This document shows positions 45,628 to 55,864 of a stretch of DNA of 64,000 nt, piece by piece. This DNA comes from Siderastrea siderea (lineage: Eukaryota; Cnidaria; Anthozoa; Scleractinia; Rhizangiidae). The stretch lies in contig OZ034978.1 in assembly GCA_964030785.1 (NCBI GenBank), forward strand, positions 7,134,501 through 7,198,500, read 5' to 3'. A program made the translations under genes and the position numbers. The first letter of the stretch is position 1, and every line of letters begins with the position of its first letter. The notes under the pieces are model-generated. The model was not told the origin of the DNA, searched no databases, and saw only the letters and a program-made list of their open reading frames with translations.

Positions 45628-46709
45628 TTGGTCGAATGCAGTTCAAATGTAGTTCGCAGCATTTCAAAACGGAATCATAAGACAAACGATATCAATAGAT
45701 GTCACAACACATCATACCTGGTACAGTTCCACAACGCTGGAGCGAAAAAAGAGTCTGTCCCTAGTAACAACTACTTTTCCAAGATTGAGAAGTTCATAAC
45801 TGAACATTACGAGGAAGGGGTGAACTACAGGGAGTTTTTAAAGTTTCTTGTGGAGAAAAGGTAGGAGCCAATTGTTCTTTTTGTAAAGAATTGACTGGAC
45901 CACTCATAGATAAATGTCCGAAGCCTTTTCCTCATGACCATTCCTGTCTTCCCGAGTACCATTACCTGCCGTACAACAACACTCCAAGGGAGGGCCGTTA
46001 TCCAGACGATTGGCAGCCCAGAGTTCAGTTGAAGAAGGAGCGTGGCAGTGGCAGGCTACTTTTGTCAGATTCAGAAAGTGTAGCAGCATTTTCTGACAAG
46101 TTTATTGTTAAGCCAAAGTTTGTTGTTGAACACCTTAAGCATCTTGAGGTGGTAGATTTCAAAAAGAAGAAGAGGGCAGAGGAGAGGGCCAAGGAAAGCC
46201 AGAAGGCGAAGGAGAAAAATCATGAGGATTATGCTTGGAAAGATTTGTGCGAAGATCCGACAAAATTACAAAGGCTTCGAGTGCCAGAGCTTAACAAATA
46301 CCTCAAGCACCATAGACTAGACAAGCATCTGAAGAGCACCAAACATGACAAGGTTAAGGTAATTGCCTGACACTGGCTTCTCCAAATGAATCCTGAAAGA
46401 ACTGATCTGCTACAAACAAGATTGAGAGAAAAAGACTCAGCTGAAAATGAATCTTTGCTAGACATTGATAACGATGATAGCGATGAAGACGACAACAGTG
46501 GAAGCGAAAGCAGCAGTGAAAGAGACGAATCGAATGATGTCATTCTTGCCTTCATCGATGACGATGAAGAAGTTGCCTTCATCGATGACGAAGAAGTTGA
46601 GAGGCCAGCCACAACACGTTCGGGAAGAGCCATAACCAGAAGATCAGAAATTGATTTTTCTTTTTTTTTTTTTGACTCTTCAACGAATTCAAAGTTTATA
46701 GCGAGCTGA
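45628..46709 (+). pseudogene. Element-borne gene B, unrecognised, one frameshift and one nonsense codon
   Basis: A first frame (45628-45864) ends NYFSKIEKFITEHYEEGVNY, REFLKFLVEKR. A one-base shift near 45861 leads into VGANCSFCKELTGPLIDKCP (two Cys of a C-x-x-C pair and another Cys). It then passes through a Lys/Glu coiled coil to LQRLRVPELNKYLKHHRLDK, HLKSTKHDKVKVIA, a SAP-like helix-helix motif of L-x-V-P-E-L-x-x-Y-L character. A TGA at 46368-46370 interrupts; the frame continues HWLLQ... and ends in an acidic, Ser-rich tail. The TGA is one C-to-T step from Arg. A DNA-binding role is only a guess. The start is uncertain. Confidence 0.6.
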
Positions 46710-47084
46710 AACATTTCTCTTTTGCTGACTTAGTACAGTTAAAAGTGGCAAATGCAACTGTAGTATTAATTGTAATATAATGATATTGTCAAAAAGATGG
46801 TTTTGTTAACTGTACAGTATGCATAGCTGGCTTAATTGAGTTTTCTTTTCCCTTTTTGGGGGGGGTCACCCAAAAAATTTGCCCTTATTGCGGGGGGGGC
46901 CATGGGAAAAATTTATTGACTGAGGGGGGGGCCATGCAACTTGTTAATGACAGTTCAAAAATCCCACCAGCACCCTCTACCTCGTAAAAAATGAAGGGTC
47001 CCTAATGCCACTTACCCACTCGGCTTTTCTTTAGAAATTTTGAAACTCGGTTTCTACTCAGTCTACGGAATTGTATGTTTGTAT

Positions 47085-47360
47085 GACATTAAAATAGTGT
47101 ACTTTACATTTATAGTGTGCATATCCCGGCTACTACCCGACTAAATTAAGATCTGGGTTTGATTTCCCCATGAATTCCTGGCAAAATAAAATAAAATAAA
47201 AATTAATTAGATGACAACAATCGCCAAGCCATCATGTGTCATTGAGGAAGCTCGAAAAAACACGAGGCGAAAGGTAGTTTAAAATGTTGCTTCAGGTCCA
47301 TTATGCCGCGTGACCTTTCATCTGCCCTATCTCTGTATCGCAAATTCTAGGCAAAACATG
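47085..47360. repeat. Dispersed repeat, inner copy pair with 55200-55450
   Basis: It shares with 55200-55450 AATAGTGTxCTTTACA, ATCTGGxTTTGATTTCC, CATTGAGG/CGTTGAGG and CGTGAxCTTTC blocks in the same order. No termini could be fixed. Confidence 0.5.
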
Positions 47361-47534
47361 TTCTAAACTGGTCACTAGTAAAAACAAAACATGTTCACAT
47401 CAGGCGATTCATTACTCGTAACATGACAAGCATGATTGAAACACTTAATATTAAATTTAAAGATGGTGGCCGAGAGCGGAAAGGAAGCGAGTGCACGACA
47501 CAATTCAAATTGTGGCAAGAATAAGGACACACTT

Positions 47535-48030
47535 CATCTTCTAACTTTTGAGTCTGTTGGTAAAATGCAAAGTGTGACAATTCGAATAAAAGCTACTGAG
47601 TACTATTCCCCCGTGGCGCTGTTTATTATGCTGTACAAGGTGATTCCAACTTTTGAGTCTATGGATAAAATCCTAAAGTGACACCATTCAAATGAAAGCT
47701 ACTGAGCAGAACTTCCCTGTGGGGCTGTTTATTACAATTTTAAGGGTGGTTCTAACTTCTGAGTCTGTGGATGAAATCCTGAAGTGTGACTATTCAGATG
47801 AAAGCTACTGAGCAGTACTTTCCTGTGGTACTGTTTATTATACTGTACAAGGTGGTTCTAATTTTCGAGTTTGGACGAAATCCTGAAGTGTGACCATTCA
47901 AGTGAAACCTATTTGAGTAGCGCTTTCTTGCGGTACTATTTGTTATGCTGAACTATGTGGTTCTACCTTTTTTGCCAATCTGTGAATGAAACCCTAGTTG
48001 ACACTGAAATGAAAGCTATTGTAAAAGGAG
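47535..48030. repeat. 106-bp minisatellite, about 4.5 units
   Basis: Unit starts (AACTTTTGAG or variants) lie at 47543, 47648, 47754, 47860 and 47965, spacing 105-106 bp. Units include GTGTGACCATTCAAATGAAA, GCTACTGAGCAGTACTTTCC and CTGTTTATTATGCTGTACAA. It is the same family as 7790-8160. Confidence 0.85.
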
Positions 48031-48479
48031 GGGGTGCGAGCAGTGTTCTATTTTAGGAGTATCAACTTACGTTGTTTGGTCATGAGGTCTGCAAAGTTCC
48101 ATATTAGTTCACCAACCAAAATATTCTTTCCTTAGCTTATCAAACACTGGAAAATACTGCTGGATGGTTTCCACCTACAAACCTGCAAAAAACAACAACA
48201 AAAAACAAAGTGAAAGCCGGTTCTTTGGCATTCCCCAGGTTTCTTCAGTGGGGCTGTGTAATGGCATTCGTAGTAGTGATGGAGTAATAGTAATAGAAGT
48301 CGTGTGGAAAGTCAACATTCACTATGTCAGGAAACAATGCTCAACAATGCCCAGCGTTCCCAACATTTGGTTAAAATTTGTCCACTTCAGAGTGCGAGGT
48401 AAGACTATCCCATCTTCTTTTTGTTTTGTTGTAATTTGAATCCACACTTAAGCATGAGCATACGCATAAGCATACCGTT

Positions 48480-49240
48480 TATTAAGAATCCTCTTTGAGT
48501 TCATTCGTAATTTCATTTTAAAATTAAGAGGAATCTTCTGAGACCAGTGAGGAACAATCAGATTAGAATTCAATGAGAGAGTTCAGAAGAAAAGATAGAT
48601 TGGAGTACATGAGGGGGTCAGGCCAAACAAGAGAAAATTAAAACTCCTGTTCCCGTTTGCCTCGCCCCTTGAAAACAAAAAGAGACGAGAACTCGATAAA
48701 TTCTTGCTTTTCTTTTGAGTTCAGTCATGCGTTTCGTCAACACTGTAGCCCTCTCAAAGAATTTGAATCTTCTCAAGTTTTCCTTAGGATCTATGACAGT
48801 TCTTCTCTCTTCATTTTGGCAACTACAGTGGAGCCTCGATTTAACCAAGTGCTAAGGGACTGGGAAATTGGTTCGTTATATCGAGGTTCTTTTCCATACA
48901 TTACACTATAAGTGGGCTGAAAAATATCGTACGTTACACCGAGGGCTTCGCTACATAGAGGTTCTTTATATCGAGGTTCCACCGTAACCACATGCGCTCT
49001 CATCCACTCCCATGCGCTCTTAGCGAGTTAAAATTCTCGTCAACTCTCTTGCTTTACCACTAATCCAAATACGTTTTCATCGATTCTTGTGTGCTCTCAG
49101 TAAACCTTAACTCTCGTCAGCTCATGCTCCTTTCTAACCACTAACTCTTTCCACTCTCTCACCTACGCCCATGCCCTTTCAGTGAGTTGACTTAAACTCT
49201 CGCCAACTCTTGGTGAGAGACGTTTAACCACCAATTATTG
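48480..49240. repeat. Dispersed repeat family, copy 3, interrupted by a pogo-like MITE
   Basis: It has the same blocks as copies 1 and 2 (CTTTCGTTT.., CTTAGGATCTATGACAGTTC). It resumes after the MITE at 48826-48984 with CACATGCGCTCTCATCCACT and repeated CTCTCGTCAACTCTC words. Confidence 0.62.
48826..48984. mobile_element. pogo/Tigger-like MITE (159 bp), copy 2
   Basis: The ends are CAGTGGAGCCTCGATTTAAC and ATCGAGGTTCCACCG, with TA flanks at 48824-48825 and 48985-48986. It aligns along its length with the copy at 15799-15974. Confidence 0.82.
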
Positions 49241-50423
49241 AGAAATTATATAAAGATCTTAATACTGACTAATAGTCTTAAAGATGAAAACAAGTAAACG
49301 AAGCGGAGAATAACAATTTTTCACCCATCAATTTATCTTTATTTGCCTCCCGGTATTTGCCTCCCCCCCCCCCCCCCCCTTCCCCCCACCCCAAATTATG
49401 CAATTTACAATGATGCATTTCTTATGAAGATGCATCCCTTATCCTACTTATCAATAAAAATTACATCAATACAAATTATGTAAATGAATACCACGGGTAA
49501 AATCTTGAAAGCGAATGAACTATAGCAATACGAATCATTATTCTAACTGACATTGACAGCTACTTCAGTTTTAAAAGTTAAAAAAATGACAAAGCATGTT
49601 TTGTCACTGAAAGAAAAAAGTTGTAGTAATGGTATAAGAATTTTAAAATTTTGAGCATTAAGTATTTTAAATTATTAATATCTTTTCTGAACCTGATTAT
49701 TAAATAAATGGTACTGGCAGACAAAAAGTACTGGCTAGGAATTCTATTACAATCCGTTAAAAGTTCTCGTATTATACTACCCTTTAAATAATTCGTTTGA
49801 AAAATACTTGCCCCAAAAAAACATCACTGAAATCACGGTTAAGAATTTCGTTGCGTATAGAACTACACTTCAGTCATCTCAGAATGGATGAAAAAACAAA
49901 GAAAAAAAAAACCGTCAGTATGATAACAGAAAATTGACATTTTCTCCATTTTTTCCGTTCCCGCAGAAGTATTTACTATAACGCTTTGCAACGATTGTGA
50001 AAATAGGAAAAATAGTATTTCATTTCCAAAATAGTATAAACTGATTGAAACCAACATGAATCTGTTTTGTATGGCAACCTTTTTAGAAAGTTAAATTCAA
50101 CATAACTCAGTTACAGAACAAAGATTGCCAGCGGGTAGTGGATTCTAAACTGCTAAATAAGGTAACATTTACAAACCGTATTCCTCTAATAATAGCCCAT
50201 AGAGATTATTCTTTTCATGTGATTAAAAAATTATTTTACAAAAGGCTGAAACCTGGGAATCATGTCTTCGCATCTGATTTTCGAACTGAGCGAAGCGTAT
50301 GGCTATTTATGTGCGCAAATAGCATCTGACTGTCCTCTAAATGGTTGTTCCTTTTTTAATTGACTTTTTTAATTATTACCTCTAAAACATTGAAAATTTA
50401 CCTAGAAAGACCTGGTTTTTATG
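49241..50423. other. Non-coding AT-rich stretch
   Basis: Apart from a C-run (49363-49380), I see only AT-rich sequence with no conserved frame or inverted repeat. Confidence 0.5.
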
Positions 50424-50661
50424 AGTGATTGTCTGGGTGAGTGTAGCCCAAAAAAGGGCCGATAGTGACAAGACAACCTGTACGGAAGTCATCATCAGAA
50501 TCAAGTGAATACTGCACCGTTAGTTAATAGTAGCAAGCCTCTTGATATTGCCCTGATTAGTCAATTAAGTCGCGATCTTATTGGTCGACTGCCAGTAAAG
50601 CCACGATGTTATTGGCTGTGACGCGGAGAGTCTAAAACATGAGTAGTCCGTTTCGATTCTT
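50424..50661. repeat. Dispersed repeat, left inverted flank of the satellite
   Basis: It reads GATTGTCTGGGTGAGTGTAG ... GACAACCTGTACGGAAGTCA ... TTATTGGTCGACTGCC ... TATTGGCTGTGACG. The complement of 54733-54964 carries the same blocks in the same order, so the two form an inverted pair about 4.5 kb apart. Confidence 0.78.
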
Positions 50662-51052
50662 CTTTTTTGTTTACCGTACTTCACTCAGTTTTTTTGTAAG
50701 AACCTTTTTGTAAGAACGCTGAGCCTGCAGGGATTTGCCAGAATATTAAGATCTAAGAACCATGCCAAAGCTGAAATTGACATAATAACGGTTTTTGTGT
50801 ACATTTTGTATTTAATAATCTGTCTATACTGCTTCCGGAATCTGAAACACATTTTAGTGTATAATGTCTGCTGTTCACACGCAAGAGAGTTGAAACGCAA
50901 ATTAATATCCTAGAAAACAAACGGAAACTGAAACAGGCGTTGTTTCTACATTGTATACTTGCAATGAAATGAACGAAAACGTATTAATTTTGTTTCTCTA
51001 ATTCAATAGAATTACAGTCGATTAATACCATTTCCAAGGAATTTTACAAGGG

Positions 51053-54000
51053 ACAGGAAAAATATTCCCTTCCCAGTTAATGTCTGTCGTGTGTCTATCG
51101 TCTTAGTGACAGGAAAAATACTCCCGTCCCAGTTAACGTCTGTCGTGCGCCTATTGTCTTAGGGACAGGAAAAATATTCCCGTCCCAGTTAACGTCTGTC
51201 GTGCGTCTCTCGTCTTAGGGACAAGCGCACGACAGACGTTAACAGGGACGGGAATATTTTTCCTTTCCCTAGTTAACGTCTGTCGTGCGTCTATCGTCTT
51301 AGGGACAGGAAAAATATTCCCGTCCCGGTTAAAGTGTGTCGTGCGTCTATCGTCTTAGGGACAGGAAAAATATTCCCGTCCCAGTTAAAGTCTGTCGTGC
51401 ATCTATCGTATTAGGGACAGGAAAAATATTCCCGTCCCAGTTAACGACTGTCGTGCATCTATCGTCTTAGGGACAGGAAAAATATTCCCGTCCCAGTTAA
51501 CGTCTGTCGTGTGTCTATCGTCTTAGGGGCAGGAAATATATTCCCGTCCCAGTTAAAGTGTGCCGTGCGTCTATCGTCTTAGGGACAGGAAAAATATTCC
51601 TTCCCAGTTAACGTCTGTCGTGCGTCTATCGTCTTAGGGACAGGAAAAATATTCCCGTCCCAGTTAACGTCTGTCGTGTGTCTATCGTCTTAGGGGCAGG
51701 AAATATATTCCCGTCCCAGTTAAAGTGTGTCGTGCGTCCATCGTCTAAGGGACAGGAAAAATATTCCTTCCCAGTTAACGTCTGTGGTACGTCTATCGTA
51801 CAACGTAATTTTGTTTCTCTACTTCAATAGAATTACAGTTGATTAATACCATTTCCAAGGAATTTTGCAAGGGACAGGAAAAATATTCCCTTCCCAGTTA
51901 ATGTCTGTCGTGTGTCTATCGTCTTACGGACAGGAAAAATATTCCCGTCCCAGTTAACCTCTGTTGTGCGCCTATGGTCTTAGGGACAGGAAAAATATTC
52001 TTGCCCCAGTTAACGTCTGTTGCGAGTCTATCGTCTTAGGGACAGGAAAAATATTCCCGTTGCAGCCAACGTCTGTCGGGCCTCTATCGTCTTAGGGACA
52101 GGAAAAATATTCCCGTCCCAGTTAACGTCTGTCGTGCGCCTATTGTCTTAGGGACAGGGAAAAATATTCCCGTTCCAGTTAACGTCTGTCGTGCGTCTAT
52201 CGTCTGAGGGACAGGCGCACGACAGACGTTAACAGGGACGGGAATATTTTTCCTTTCCCTAGTTAACGTCTGGCGTGCGTCTATCGTCTTAGGGGCAGGA
52301 AAAATATTTCCATCCCAGTTAACGTCTGTCGTGCGTCTGGCTTCTTAGGGAAGGAAAATATTGCTGTCGCAGTTAACGTCTGTCGTGAGTCTATCGTCTT
52401 AGGGACAGGCGCACGACAGACGTTAACAGGGACGGGAATATTTTTCCTTTCCCTAGTTAACGTCTGTCGTGTGTCTATCGTCTTAGGGACAGGAAAAATA
52501 TTCCCGTCCCAGTTAAAGTGTATCGTGCGTCTATTGTCTTAGGGACAGGAAAAATATTCCCGTCCCAGTTAACGTCTGTCGTGCATCTATCGTATTAGGG
52601 ACAGGAAAAATATTCCCGTCCCAGTTAACGTCTGTTGTGCAGCTATCGTCTTAGGGACAGGAAAAATATTCCTGTCCCAGTTAACGTCTGTGGTGCGTCT
52701 ATCGTACAACGTAATTTTGTTTCTCTACTTCAATAGAATTACAGTCGATTAATACCATTTCCAAGGAATTTTGCAAGGGACAGGAAAAATATTCCCTTCC
52801 CAGTTAATGTCTGTCGTGTGTCTATCGTCTTACGGACAGGAAACATATTCCCGTCCCAGTTACACTCTGTTGTGCGCCTATTGTTTTAGGGACAGGAAAA
52901 ATATTCTTGTCCCAGTTAACGTCTTTTGCGAGTCTATCGTCTTAGGGACAGGGAAAATATTCCTGTCCCAGCCAACGTCTGTCGTGCCTCTATCGTCTTA
53001 GGGACAGGAAAAATATTCCCGTCCCAGTTAACGTCTGTCGTGCTTCTGGCTTCTTAGGGAAAGGAAAACATTGCTGTCGCAGTTAACGTCTGTCGTGCGT
53101 CTATCGTCTTAGGGACAGGCGCACGACAGACGTTAACAGGCACGGGAATATTTTTCCTTTCCCTAGTTAACGTCTGTCGTGCGTCTATCGTACAACGTAA
53201 TTTTGTTTCTCTACTTGAATAGAATTACAGTCGATTAATACCATTTCCAAGGAATTTTACAAGATACAGGAAAAATATTCCCGTCCAAGTTAACGTCTGT
53301 CGTGCGCCTATTGTCTTAGGGACAGGGAAAAATATTCCCGTTCCAGTTAACGTCTGTCGTGCGTCTATCGTCTGAGGGACAGGCGCACGACAGACGTTAA
53401 CAGGGACGGGAATATTTTTCCTTTCCCTAGCTAACGTCTGTCGTGCGTCTATCGTCTTAGGGGCAGGAAAAATATTCCCGTCCCAGTTAACGTCTGTCGT
53501 GCGTCTGGCTTCTTAGGGAAGGAAAATATTGCTGTCGCAGTTAACGTCTGTCATGAGTCTATCGTCTTAGGGACAGGCGCACGACAGACGTTAACAGGGA
53601 CGGGAATATTTTTCCTTTCCCTAGTTAACGTCTTTGGTGTGTCTATCGTCTTAGGGACAGGAAAAATTTTCCCGTCCCAGTTAACGTCTGTCGTGCATCT
53701 ATCGTATTAGGGACAGGAAAAATATCCCGTCCCAGTTAACGTCTGTCGTGCATCTATCGTCTTCAGGAACAGGAAAAATATTCCTGTCCCCGTTAACGTC
53801 TGTCGTGCGTCTATCGTACAACGTAATTTTGTTTCTCTACTTCAATAGAATTACAGTTGATTAATACCATTTCCAAGGAATTTTACAAGGGACAGGAAAA
53901 ATATTCCCTTCCCAGTTAATGTCTGTCGTGTGTCTATCGTCTTATGGACAGGAAAAATATTCCCGTCCCAGTTAAGGTCTGTCGTGCACCTATTGTCTTA

Positions 54001-54600
54001 GGGACAGGAAAAATTTTCCCTTCCCAGTTAACGTCTGTTGTGAGTCTATCGTCTTAAGGACAGGAAAAATATTCCCGTCCCAGTTATCGTCTGTCGTGAG
54101 TCTATCGTCTTAGGGACAGGCGCACGACAGGCGTTAACAGGGACGGGAATATTTGTCTTTTCCCTAGTTAACGTCTGTCGTGCGTCTATCGTCTTAGGGA
54201 CAGGAAAAATATTCCTGTCCCAGTTAACGTCTGTCGTGCGTCTATCGTCTTAGGGACAGGCGCACGACAGACGTTAACAGGGACGGGAATATTTTTCCTT
54301 TCCCTAGTTAACGTCTGTCGTGCGTCTATCGTCTTAGGGACAGGAAAAATATTCCCCTCCCAGTTAAAGTGTGTCATGCATCTATCGTCTTGGGGACAGG
54401 AAAAGTATTTCCGTCCCAGTTAACGTCCGTCGTGTGTCGTTTGTGGTTTTAAGTATGTTGGAATTCCTCGAATTCCTGTCTTTAGCGTCTGTCGCGTGTC
54501 CTGACCCGTAGACGACGCAAATCTCAGAAACTCCGGGAGTTTCTGACTTTGTGCGTCGTCTAAGGGACAGAAAAAATATTCCTCTCTCAGTTAGCATCCG
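51053..54600. repeat. Satellite array, ~56-bp unit with higher-order spacers and inverted hairpin units
   Basis: The basic unit is TTAGGGACAGGAAAAATATT, CCCGTCCCAGTTAACGTCTG, TCGTGCGTCTATCGTC (56 bp). Its core GGGACxGG...CCxGTCCC is self-complementary. Eight inverted variants (near 51225, 52210, 52406, 53116, 53380, 53575, 54116 and 54255) make an 18-bp stem, CGCACGACAGACGTTAAC against GTTAACGTCTGTCGTGCG. A spacer of about 70 bp, CAACGTAATTTTGTTTCTCT ... AATACCATTTCCAAGGAATT, recurs at about 50981, 51801, 52707, 53193 and 53819. That gives irregular higher-order blocks of about 820, 906, 486 and 626 bp. No coding role. Confidence 0.93.
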
Positions 54601-54732
54601 TTTTGTGCCAAAGCCAACAGCTACATGCGCCTTTCAAATGAATCATTGAAAAAATCAACAAGAGTAACAATTAACTGGCTGAACGAAATTAAAAAATTTG
54701 AGCAACAATACAGGGACAGATATTACATTACC

Positions 54733-54964
54733 AAAAGACGGTTTGAAACGCACCACTCACATTTTAGAGTGTCCACGTCTCAGCCAATATCATCATCGCT
54801 TTACAGACAAACGACCAATAACATCGCGATTGAATTGACCAATTGGGTCAATAAACGGAGACCGGTACACTATTCACGTGATTCCGGTGATGACTTCCGC
54901 ACAGGTTGTCGTGTCACCAAAAACCCTCTCCGGACTACACTCATCCGGAAGATCACAGACAATG
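54733..54964. repeat. Dispersed repeat, right inverted flank of the satellite
   Basis: This is the inverted counterpart of 50424-50661 (GATGACTTCCGCACAGGTTG ... GGACTACACTCATCCGGAAG). An open frame of 119 codons on the plus strand runs through it and part of the neighbouring sequence. It is not regarded as a gene. Confidence 0.78.
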
Positions 54965-55199
54965 TACTAATACAAGAGAATTAATCATTTAAGGTAAAAA
55001 TTTCAATGCGTTAGAGGCTGTTATTTTGAAAAGTCAACGAAAGGGGAACAATTACTCGAGCCCTTACGTACGGAAAAATTACAAAAATTAAATTACTTTG
55101 CAATAGAAGATATAACATTATTCGTGGAAATACGGTTTTTTATGGCGAAAAGGAATAAAGTAAATTTTATGAAACTCAGTTGGTAAGACAGAATTAAGT

Positions 55200-55450
55200 C
55201 TAAAATAAGTAAAATAGTGTTCTTTACAGGAGAAAAATAGGCTGACTTTAAATACATTAAATTAATATCTGGCTTTGATTTCCTCAGGAAATCCTCTAAC
55301 AAATAAAAAATAAATGGGATCGGTGATATAACGCTGTTATGAAACCCTCATGCATCGTTGAGGGACGTGGAAAAATCGCGATGTAAAAGGTCGATTATGT
55401 CACGTGATCTTTCTTTGTATCAAATTCTCACTTGTTGTTGGCTTGGAAAA
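55200..55450. repeat. Dispersed repeat, partner of 47085-47360
   Basis: It shares blocks in the same order with 47085-47360: ATAGTGTTCTTTACA, ATCTGGCTTTGATTTCC, CATGCATCGTTGAGGGACG and CACGTGATCTTTC. Confidence 0.5.
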
Positions 55451-55585
55451 ATGAAAAGAATGCGCTTAAATGCAAAACAAGGAATTTGATCTGAACAAGT
55501 ATTGTTGCAAACTTGAGATTTATACTGCGTTCACACTAAGCCAAAACTGTTAAGTCTGATGACAAATGAAACAATCATTTCTTTA

Positions 55586-55861
55586 GGGACAGGTTATTAT
55601 TATTTGTACGGGGGGGGGGGGGGGGGGGGCTGGTGCAAATGGACGGAGGCCATGTTCAAATTCTCCTGACCCTCTTCTTTGTGAAGCACATTTTTTGCTG
55701 ACCCACCCCTCACCCCCTTTGCTTTGTACAGAGCTTTGTATAACAAAGCTCCGTAATATGCGTGCATAAATTTATGTGCCCCCACTCTTTTCCCCGGATA
55801 AAAATCATTGACCGTCCCCCTATTTGCACCAGCCCTCCCCCTCAAAATAATGAAGGGTCCC
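55586..55861. mobile_element. PIF/Harbinger-like MITE (276 bp), relative of the 2.9-kb element
   Basis: The left end is GGGACAGGTTATTATTATTT and the right end, complemented, GGGACCCTTCATTATTTTGA. Both continue through a G-run into GGCTGGTGCAAAT. TTA flanks both sides (55583-55585 and 55862-55864). Confidence 0.78.
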
Positions 55862-55864
55862 TTA

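Larger units (their letters stand above)
44094..47002. mobile_element. 2.9-kb inverted-repeat element with TAA target duplication and two divergent genes
   Basis: The left arm begins GGGACCGTTCATTTTTTACG and the right arm, complemented, begins GGGACCCTTCATTTTTTACG. Both continue AGGTAG, a G-run, then GCTGGTGGGATT. TAA flanks both sides (44091-44093 and 47003-47005), the 3-bp TWA target of PIF/Harbinger. Subterminal GGCCATG/GGTCACG words beside G-runs recur on both arms. Inside are two genes reading outward from a gap of about 80 bp; neither looks like a DDE transposase or a Myb-like Harbinger protein. A 276-bp relative with TTA flanks is at 55586-55861. Confidence 0.78.

Noticed and set aside
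46229..46714. 161-codon minus-strand Ser/Leu-rich frame
   Set aside because: It is the antisense of the acidic Ser-rich tail of element-borne gene B, so it is compositional only.
54190..54597. Open frames within the satellite (63-76 codons, both strands)
   Set aside because: They repeat with the array period and consist of satellite translation only.
51053..54600. CRISPR-like array
   Set aside because: The repeat is contiguous without unique spacers, the context is eukaryotic, and no cas-like gene is present.
54625..54984. 119-codon plus-strand open frame right of the satellite
   Set aside because: It mostly overlaps the inverted dispersed repeat that flanks the array, and the homologous left copy is not open. 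It has no recognisable domain.
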